Positions 6,925 to 11,913 of a DNA stretch of 11,913 nt are shown in pieces (the stretch's first letter is position 1; every line of letters begins with the position of its first letter). The DNA is taken from positions 1 to 11,913 of the forward strand of contig JAQGJZ010000349.1 of the NCBI GenBank assembly GCA_028290385.1, in the 5' to 3' direction. The position numbers and the translations under genes are program-made. The notes under the pieces were generated by a model. The model saw only the letters and a program-made list of their open reading frames with translations, was not told the DNA's origin and did not search any database. The stretch is from Enterovirga sp. (GTDB taxonomy: Bacteria > Pseudomonadota > Alphaproteobacteria > Rhizobiales > Beijerinckiaceae).

Positions 6925-6955
6925 TCAGTCCTTCGACAGCGGCCAGGTAGCATTC

Positions 6956-7768
6956 ATGAAAATCGGACGCCAAGCTGATCCCAATACCTCGATCTGCACG
7001 TCGGACGCGGACACGATCACGGTACGGGGCTTCGATCTCTCGCGCGATTTGATCGGGACCATCAGCCTGACGGAGCATTTCTTTCTGCTCGTGACGGGAT
7101 CGAGGCCAAGTGCGGGGCAGCTCAGGCTGCTCGATGCCACCCTCGTGGCGATCGCGGAGCACGGCCTTGTGCCGAGCGTGCAAGCCAGCCGGATGACGCT
7201 GGCCGCTGCGCCCGAAGCGCTCCAGGGCGCCGTGGCGGCCGGCATTCTCGGTTGCGGCTCCGTGATCCTGGGAAGCGCCGAGACTGCGGGACGGTTTTTT
7301 CAGTCACTGATCGTGGGGGGCAGCGAGGGCCTTCCCGACAGGATCCGCGCTTCGCTGACCGAGTTGCGCGCAGCTCGCCGACCGATCCCCGGCTACGGCC
7401 ATCCGCAGCACAAGGGCCGGGACGCGCGGGCGAGCCGCCTGCTCGGGATCGCCGAGGAGATCGGCATCGCGGGTGCCCATGTCGCGGCCGCCTTGGAAGT
7501 CGAGCGTCTCCTCCCCGATCTCATCGGGCGCCCGCTTCCGCTCAACGTATCAGGCGCGATCCCGGCCGTGTTGCTGGATGCCGGCATTCCGGTCGAGGCC
7601 CTGAAGGGCGTGCCGATCCTGGCCCGAACCGCGAGCCTGATTGCCCACCTGGTCGAGGAGCAACGCCGCCCCATCGGCTTCGTCCTGGCCGAATTCGCCG
7701 AAAAGGGCGTTGGCTACGACGGGCCGCCCCCACCCACCCCAACCGCGTCAAACCAGGCGCACGGCTGA
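6956..7768 (+). CDS. Citryl-CoA lyase-like protein (citrate synthase superfamily)
   Basis: The 270-residue product matches the C-terminal catalytic part of citrate synthase (normally about 430 residues) and is the size of standalone citryl-CoA lyases, which split citryl-CoA into acetyl-CoA and oxaloacetate. Visible landmarks are PGYGHPQHKG at 145-154, equivalent to the GFGHRVYK motif with catalytic His (here His149), and GIPVEALKGVPILARTASLIAHLVEE at 210-235 (seen as GIPVEAL and ARTASLIAHLVEE), equivalent to the conserved ARTxGWIAHW region. The usual HGGANEA segment is replaced by VILGSAETA (103-111), and NVDF with catalytic Asp by NVSG (197-200). Two classical catalytic residues therefore seem to be missing, so activity may be a related CoA-ester cleavage. 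It lies between the binding-protein gene and the CoA-transferase gene (8-base gap), pointing to catabolism of an imported acid. Confidence 0.8.
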   Translation: MKIGRQADPNTSICTSDADTITVRGFDLSRDLIGTISLTEHFFLLVTGSRPSAGQLRLLDATLVAIAEHGLVPSVQASRMTLAAAPEALQGAVAAGILGCGSVILGSAETAGRFFQSLIVGGSEGLPDRIRASLTELRAARRPIPGYGHPQHKGRDARASRLLGIAEEIGIAGAHVAAALEVERLLPDLIGRPLPLNVSGAIPAVLLDAGIPVEALKGVPILARTASLIAHLVEEQRRPIGFVLAEFAEKGVGYDGPPPPTPTASNQAHG

Positions 7769-7776
7769 GAGATCCG

Positions 7777-8907
7777 ATGGCGAAGGTTCTGGATGGCATC
7801 CGTGTCCTCGAGATGGGCACCTTCATCACGGGACCGGCGGCCGGAATGCTTCTGGCCGACCTCGGGGCCGAGGTGATCAAGATCGAGCGCCCCGGCACGG
7901 GCGACCCTTTCCGCGAATACAAGGGCGAGCTCTACAGCCCGCATTTCCAGAGCTACAATCGCAACAAGCAATCGGTCGCGCTCGATACGGCAAAGCCTGA
8001 GGATCGCGCGATCCTGCACACCATGACGAAGAACGCCGACGCGTTCATCCAGAACTTCCGCCCGGGAGTGGCGGAGCGTCTCGGAGCGGGAGAGGCCGAG
8101 TTGCGGGGGCTCAACGAGCGCCTCGTCTATTGCGCCATCTCCGGGTTCGGCAGCAGCGGCCCGGACAGGGACAAGCCGGCGTACGACACCGTCGCGCAAG
8201 CCGTCAGTGGCTACCTGCGGCTCCTCGTCCGGCCTGAAAGCCCCAGGGTCGTCGGCCCCGCGATCGCGGACGTGGTGACGGGCTTCTACGCGGCGTTTGG
8301 AGTGCTGGCAGCGTTGCTGGAACGGGGCCGCACGGGACAGGGCCGCCGGGTGGACGTCTCCATGCTGGAGGCCATGTGCCATTTCAACATCGATGCGTTC
8401 ACGCATTTCTATTCGGCGGGCGAGGTGATGACGCCCTACAGCCGGCCCAGCGTCTCGCAATCCTACGTCTTCGCGTGCGCGGACGGAAAATGGGTCGCGC
8501 TGCACATGTCCTCGCCGCAGAAATTCTGGAGCGGGCTCGCGAATGCGCTCGGCCGGCCCGACCTGTTTGCCGATCCTCGCTTCTCGTCCCGCGAGGCCCG
8601 GATCGAGCATCAGGCCGACCTTATCGACCTCATGGCTCCGATCTTCCGCACGCGGCCGATCGCCGAATGGTGTGTTCGTCTGGCCGCCGAGGACGTCCCG
8701 CACGCGCCCGCATACGATGCCAACGAAGCGCTGGAGACGCCGCAGGCTAAACACCTCCAGCTCCTCATCGATGCGGAGCGTTCGAGCGGCGAGCCCTTTC
8801 GCACGGTTCGAAACCCGCTCTCCTTCGACGGCGAAAGGAATACCACGGTCACGCCGCCGCCGACCCTCGACGAGCATGGGGCGGCGATCCGCGCCCGTTA
8901 CGGGTAG
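7777..8907 (+). CDS. Class III CoA-transferase (CaiB/BaiF family)
   Basis: The 376-residue product is a typical class III CoA-transferase, which moves CoA from an acyl-CoA donor to a carboxylic acid through an aspartyl-CoA thioester. The N-terminus LDGIRVLEMGTFITGPAAG and GAEVIKIERPGTGDP are family hallmarks, as are YNRNKQSVALD (60-70), NFRPGVAERLG (93-103) and GFGSSGPDRDKPAYD. Asp165 in GPAIADVVTG is at the position of the catalytic Asp169 of formyl-CoA transferase. GRTGQGRRVDVSMLEAM follows. The ATG at 7777 is eight bases past the lyase-like stop, so the two genes are surely cotranscribed and may act in sequence: this enzyme makes a CoA ester which the lyase-like protein cleaves. Substrate specificity cannot be read from sequence. 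The same frame is open back to 7252, but that part is out-of-frame sequence of the preceding gene. Confidence 0.93.
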   Translation: MAKVLDGIRVLEMGTFITGPAAGMLLADLGAEVIKIERPGTGDPFREYKGELYSPHFQSYNRNKQSVALDTAKPEDRAILHTMTKNADAFIQNFRPGVAERLGAGEAELRGLNERLVYCAISGFGSSGPDRDKPAYDTVAQAVSGYLRLLVRPESPRVVGPAIADVVTGFYAAFGVLAALLERGRTGQGRRVDVSMLEAMCHFNIDAFTHFYSAGEVMTPYSRPSVSQSYVFACADGKWVALHMSSPQKFWSGLANALGRPDLFADPRFSSREARIEHQADLIDLMAPIFRTRPIAEWCVRLAAEDVPHAPAYDANEALETPQAKHLQLLIDAERSSGEPFRTVRNPLSFDGERNTTVTPPPTLDEHGAAIRARYG

Positions 8908-8933
8908 ACCTCCTCGGCCCCGCTGACCCGAAA

Positions 8934-8949
8934 CCCCGCGCTGGCGGGG
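8934..8949 (+). terminator. GC hairpin after CoA-transferase gene
   Basis: CCCCGC at 8934-8939 and GCGGGG at 8944-8949 form a 6-bp stem with loop GCTG, 26 bases after the stop codon. The place fits a terminator of the first operon. No T-tract follows, so strength is uncertain. Confidence 0.4.
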
Positions 8950-9343
8950 ACCGCGAACGACGGAGGCCGTTCAGGGCCGATCTCATCGGTGCGGCCGAAG
9001 GATCCTCATGGGCGCGCCGCCACAAAATGGCCGCTCGCTCCGGTTGAAACGGCCCCAAGCTGGCCCGGCTGCCGCACCCTGCGATCGCGGCTGCCTCCCC
9101 TGCGGCTTCTCGCGCCGGCACAGGCGTGCCGCGGCGAGTTCAACACCGCGAGACCGCCTCTGCATGGTCGCGGGCCATCGCAATTCGGCCTGAACGGCGA
9201 CGTAAACCATCTCGCGCTCGCGTTGTGCTGCCAGCGCCGTGGTGAATTAACATCGTTGATGACCGGATGAGCGGATTTTGCTTGTCTGGCTTCCGGCCAG
9301 CCGTAGTTTGGCTGCCGGGCTTCCGAACTGAGCGCGTCGCGGA
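8950..9343. other. Long intergenic stretch without convincing gene
   Basis: Between the CoA-transferase gene and the second binding-protein gene I find no ORF with a recognisable product. Reading frames of 61-93 codons exist on both strands but have arginine/proline-rich, low-information products typical of GC-rich noncoding DNA. CTGGC-TTCCG-GCCAG at 9286-9300 is a 5-bp hairpin. From about 9240 onward the sequence becomes richer in A/T, as expected near a promoter, but no clear -35/-10 pair stands out. It could be a long leader, a decayed gene, or hold a small RNA not visible by eye. Confidence 0.5.
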
Positions 9344-9392
9344 GGTAGGCCGTTCGTACGCGCCTACCCCTATGGGCTCAGACACGTACGAA
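9344..9392. promoter_or_regulatory. Nested dyads upstream of second binding-protein gene
   Basis: GGTAGGC (9344-9350) and GCCTACC (9362-9368) form inverted arms 11 bases apart. TTCGTACG (9353-9360) and CGTACGAA (9385-9392) form a second pair, their CGTACG cores exactly 30 bases apart start to start. The 11-base GGGCTCAGACA at 9374-9384 between them also occurs at 5842-5852 before the other binding-protein gene. Position just before the start codon suggests an operator region; the regulator is unknown. Confidence 0.4.
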
Positions 9393-9415
9393 AAAACGTA
9401 ATGAGGGGACGCACG

Positions 9416-10381
9416 ATGAAAAGTCTGGCAGCGCTGGCCTGCGCCGCGTTCGTGACACTGACTCTGCCTGCGGTTGCGCAGGAGTATCCGACGAAGCCGA
9501 TCCGGGTTTTCGTCCCCTTCGCGCCGGGCGGCGTCGTGGACGTCACGGCGCGCCTTCTCACCCAGAAGATGTCCGAGCGCCTCGGCTGGTCGTTCGTGGT
9601 CGAGAACCGCCCCGGCGGCAACGGCTTCATCGCCGTTTCCGCGGCCGCGAAGGCTCCCGCCGACGGCTACACGCTGCTCATGGCGCATACGGGCGAGTTC
9701 GCGGGCAATCCCGCCCTGTTTCCTGAGGTCCCGTACGAGCTCGAGCGCGACTTCAAGCCCATCACCATGGTGAGCGACACCCCGATGCTCCTCGTTGCGA
9801 GCAAGGACGCTCCCTTCAATACCTTCGCCGAGGTGGTCGAGGCGGCGAAAGCCAAGCCCGGCACGGTCGCGTTCTCGTCGCCCGGCAATGGCAGCATCAA
9901 CCATCTCGCCGGCGAGTGGGTGGCGATGCAGGCCAAGGTGAAGCTGCTGCACGTGCCCTACAAGGGCGGCGCTCCGGCCGCGGCAGCCGTCGCGGCGGGC
10001 GAGGTTCCGCTCGGGGTGGTCGCCGTGCCGGCCGTGCAAACGCATCTGCGCACCGGGCGCATGAAGGTCATCGGCCTGACCACGGCCGAGCGCACGCCCT
10101 ACGACAAGAGCTGGGTCACGGCCGCCGAAAGCGGCATTCCTGGTGTGAATTCATCCAACTGGGTGGGCCTGTTCGCGCCGAAGGGCGTTTCCGACGCGAT
10201 CATCCAGAAGCTCTATGCCGAGGTGAAGGCGACGCTCGACAACCCCGAGGTCAAGGAGCGTTTCGCGCAGGCGGGCGCCGTGACGGGCGGTATGCCGCCC
10301 GCCGATTTCCTGGCGCGCATCAAGGTCGACGCAGAGCGCTACAAAGAGGTCGTCAAGGCCGGCGACGTGAAGCCGGAATAG
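9416..10381 (+). CDS. tctC: Bug/TctC-type tripartite tricarboxylate-transporter substrate-binding protein
   Basis: The 321-residue product is a second Bug receptor, clearly related to but well diverged from the one encoded at 5953-6924. Its signal peptide (MKSLAALACAAFVTLTLPAVA) should be cut after residue 21. The mature protein begins QEYPTKPIRVFVPFAPGGVVD and has PGGNGFIAVS, ADGYTLLMAHTGE, FKPITMVSDTPMLLV and FSSPGNGSINHLAGEW, all at family positions. It captures a carboxylate in the periplasm and delivers it to the TctA/TctB membrane pair encoded directly downstream, 30 bases after its stop, so it is the cognate receptor of this transporter. ATG 9416 is chosen because AGGGGA is six bases upstream and it gives a standard signal peptide; ATG 9401 would add five residues. 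Confidence 0.93.
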   Translation: MKSLAALACAAFVTLTLPAVAQEYPTKPIRVFVPFAPGGVVDVTARLLTQKMSERLGWSFVVENRPGGNGFIAVSAAAKAPADGYTLLMAHTGEFAGNPALFPEVPYELERDFKPITMVSDTPMLLVASKDAPFNTFAEVVEAAKAKPGTVAFSSPGNGSINHLAGEWVAMQAKVKLLHVPYKGGAPAAAAVAAGEVPLGVVAVPAVQTHLRTGRMKVIGLTTAERTPYDKSWVTAAESGIPGVNSSNWVGLFAPKGVSDAIIQKLYAEVKATLDNPEVKERFAQAGAVTGGMPPADFLARIKVDAERYKEVVKAGDVKPE

Positions 10382-10411
10382 ATCCTCAGCAATCCTCCAG
10401 GATCTCTCCTT

Positions 10412-10861
10412 GTGAACCTTTTGTCTCGTGACGTCCTGGCCGGCCTCCTGTTCGCGGGGGCCGGCCTCGGCTGTGTCATTCTTTCCCGCAACTACGCTTT
10501 CGGCGCCGGCACCCGGATGGGCCCGGGCATGTTCCCGACGCTCGTCGGTGCCATGCTCGCCGTACTCGGGATCATCATCGCCGTGCACGGGCTGAGGAAG
10601 GACGCGGGCCGCCCGGATCGCTTCCACCTCCGGCCGTTCTGCCTGGTGCTGATCGCCCTTGCAGTCTTCACGCTCGGCGTCGAGCCGCTCGGGCTGTTTG
10701 CCACCGTTATCGTCTCCGTGCTCGTCGCCGGTTTCGCGGACCGCGAGCTGTCCTGGTTCGCAACGGCAACCACCGCCGTCGTCCTCGCGATCGGCTCCTC
10801 CATTGTCTTTGTGACCCTGCTGGGCCTCCAGCTGGAGATCTGGCCCTCGTTCTTCAGGTAA
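10412..10861 (+). CDS. tctB: TTT transporter small membrane subunit TctB
   Basis: The 149-residue product is the usual size of TctB, the small, poorly conserved membrane subunit of tripartite tricarboxylate transporters. Four hydrophobic segments are visible: about residues 7-25 (VLAGLLFAGAGLGCVIL), 40-60 (FPTLVGAMLAVLGIIIAVHG), 77-107 (LVLIALAVFTLG and LFATVIVSVLVAG) and 116-142 (FATATTAVVLAIGSS onward). The GTRMGPGMFPTLVG segment after the first helix is a TctB hallmark. The start is a GTG with AGGA nine bases upstream. It sits between the receptor gene and tctA in the standard gene order, with seven bases to tctA, and works in the inner membrane as part of a secondary, ion-driven carboxylate importer. 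Confidence 0.92.
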   Translation: MNLLSRDVLAGLLFAGAGLGCVILSRNYAFGAGTRMGPGMFPTLVGAMLAVLGIIIAVHGLRKDAGRPDRFHLRPFCLVLIALAVFTLGVEPLGLFATVIVSVLVAGFADRELSWFATATTAVVLAIGSSIVFVTLLGLQLEIWPSFFR

Positions 10862-10868
10862 GTTTCGG

Positions 10869-11913
10869 ATGGAGCTCTTTTCGGATCTTGCCCTAGGGCT
10901 CTCGACCGCGCTGACCTGGCAGAACCTGCTCTACTGCTTCATCGGCGTCTTCCTCGGAACGCTGGTCGGCGTGCTGCCCGGCCTCGGCCCCGTGGCGACC
11001 ATAGCGATGCTCCTGCCGGTCACCTTCTCGCTTGGGCCAGCCCCCGCGATGATCATGCTCGCGGGGATCTATTACGGCGCGCAATACGGCGGCTCGACGA
11101 CCGCGATCCTCGTCAACCTGCCCGGTGAGTCCTCTTCGGTTGTCACCGCGCTCGACGGCTATCAGATGGCCCGCCAGGGCCGCGCTGGCCCGGCCCTCGG
11201 AATTGCGGCCATCGGTTCCTTCATCGCCGGCTGTGTAGCCACGCTAATCCTGGCCCTCTTCGCACCGCCCCTCGCCGAGCTGGCGTTGAAATTCGGCGCG
11301 CCCGAATACTTCTCCATGATGGCCCTCGGGCTGGTCGGGGCCGTCGTGCTCGCCACCGGGTCGGTGTTGAAGGCGGTCGCCATGGTGCTGCTCGGCATCC
11401 TGCTCGGCCTCGTCGGCACCGACGTGAATTCGGGCCAGCAGCGCCTCACCTTCGGCATCACGGGCCTTGCCGACGGGATCAGCTTTGTCGCCCTCGCGAT
11501 GGGATTGTTCGGCCTCGCCGACGTGATCCTGAACCTCGAGCAGAGCGAGAAGCGGGGCGTCTTCGGCCGGATCGGCAGCCTGCTGCCGAGCCTTGCTGAC
11601 CTGCGCCTCTGCGCCGGCTCGATCATGCGCGGCACCGCGCTCGGATCGGTGCTGGGCATCCTGCCGGGCGGCGGCGCGCTGCTCGCTTCCTTCGCGGCCT
11701 ACACGCTGGAAAAGCGGGTCGCGAAACCGCCGCGCAATTTCGGCAACGGGGATATCCGCGGCGTCGCCGCGCCGGAAGCGGCGAACAACGCCGGCGCCCA
11801 GACGTCCTTCATCCCGCTCCTCACGCTCGGCATTCCGTCCAACCCGACCATGGCGCTGCTGATCGGCGCGCTGATGATCCAGGGCATCCAGCCCGGCCCG
11901 CAGGTGATGACCA
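10869..11913 (+). CDS. tctA: TTT transporter large membrane subunit TctA (3' end cut by window edge)
   Basis: The frame is open for 348 codons to the right edge; complete TctA proteins have about 500 residues. It starts MELFSDLALGLSTALTWQNL and shows the conserved family motifs: GTLVGVLPGLGP (first repeat), YYGAQYGGSTTAILVNLPGE, GYQMARQGRAGPALGIAAIGSF, then in the second half GSVLGILPGGGALLASF and APEAANNAGAQTSFIPLLTLGIPS. The LPGLGP and LPGGG motifs are the paired repeat loops expected at the substrate site. Many hydrophobic segments place it in the inner membrane, where it carries the substrate using an ion gradient. A weak AGG precedes the ATG by about ten bases, suggesting coupling to tctB. 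The 3' end and any downstream pathway genes are outside the window. Confidence 0.95.
   Translation, partial: MELFSDLALGLSTALTWQNLLYCFIGVFLGTLVGVLPGLGPVATIAMLLPVTFSLGPAPAMIMLAGIYYGAQYGGSTTAILVNLPGESSSVVTALDGYQMARQGRAGPALGIAAIGSFIAGCVATLILALFAPPLAELALKFGAPEYFSMMALGLVGAVVLATGSVLKAVAMVLLGILLGLVGTDVNSGQQRLTFGITGLADGISFVALAMGLFGLADVILNLEQSEKRGVFGRIGSLLPSLADLRLCAGSIMRGTALGSVLGILPGGGALLASFAAYTLEKRVAKPPRNFGNGDIRGVAAPEAANNAGAQTSFIPLLTLGIPSNPTMALLIGALMIQGIQPGPQVMT

Noticed and set aside
7252..7776. 5' extension of the CoA-transferase to 551 residues
   Set aside because: This part is the lyase-like gene read out of frame; the CaiB/BaiF N-terminus starts exactly at ATG 7777.
7714..8877. 387-codon minus-strand ORF opposite the CoA-transferase
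   Set aside because: Antisense shadow without any recognisable domain.
8989..9270. 93-codon plus-strand ORF in the long intergenic gap
   Set aside because: No ribosome binding site or family resemblance, and amino-acid composition looks like translated noncoding GC-rich DNA. A small unknown gene cannot be fully excluded.
9140..10045. 301-codon minus-strand ORF opposite the second binding-protein gene
   Set aside because: Antisense shadow; histidine- and arginine-rich with no domain.

Overview
The window is GC-rich chromosomal sequence with densely packed genes and little intergenic space. Gene content and style suggest an alphaproteobacterium, probably of the order Hyphomicrobiales (Rhizobiales). 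Pointers are a long GTP cyclohydrolase II relative of the uracil-catabolism (URC1) type, a small tyrosine-phosphatase-like protein, a DUF3108 periplasmic protein and two Bug/TctC solute-binding proteins. This placement is inference; no rRNA, tRNA or phylogenetic marker is present.

Left part, about 1-4850, holds housekeeping and miscellaneous genes. A tyrosine-phosphatase-like gene runs off the left edge on the minus strand. Just upstream is a small ORF whose stop codon overlaps the phosphatase start (GTGA). A GNAT acetyltransferase follows on the plus strand, its start codon overlapping that of the small ORF on the opposite strand. Next come inorganic pyrophosphatase (ppa), a convergent coiled-coil protein gene separated from ppa by a GC-rich hairpin, then divergently a 418-residue GTP cyclohydrolase II/URC1-like gene and a DUF3108 periplasmic protein gene.

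Right part, about 4911 to the end, looks like one organic-acid uptake and catabolism locus, all on the plus strand. It begins with a GcvA-type LysR regulator. Then comes a tight set: a Bug/TctC periplasmic binding protein, a short citrate-synthase-superfamily protein of the citryl-CoA-lyase type, and a class III (CaiB/BaiF) CoA-transferase. After a gap of about 500 bases without a convincing gene comes a second binding protein followed by tctB and tctA, a tripartite tricarboxylate transporter (TTT) cut by the right edge.

The simplest model is that the TTT system imports a di- or tricarboxylate, the CoA-transferase activates it, and the lyase-like enzyme cleaves the CoA thioester into central intermediates, under control of the LysR protein. 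The lyase-like protein appears to lack two of the three classical citrate-synthase catalytic residues, so substrate and chemistry are open. Short dyads and a shared 11-base motif lie upstream of both binding-protein genes and are candidate shared regulatory sites. I saw no CRISPR array, insertion sequence, tRNA or rRNA.
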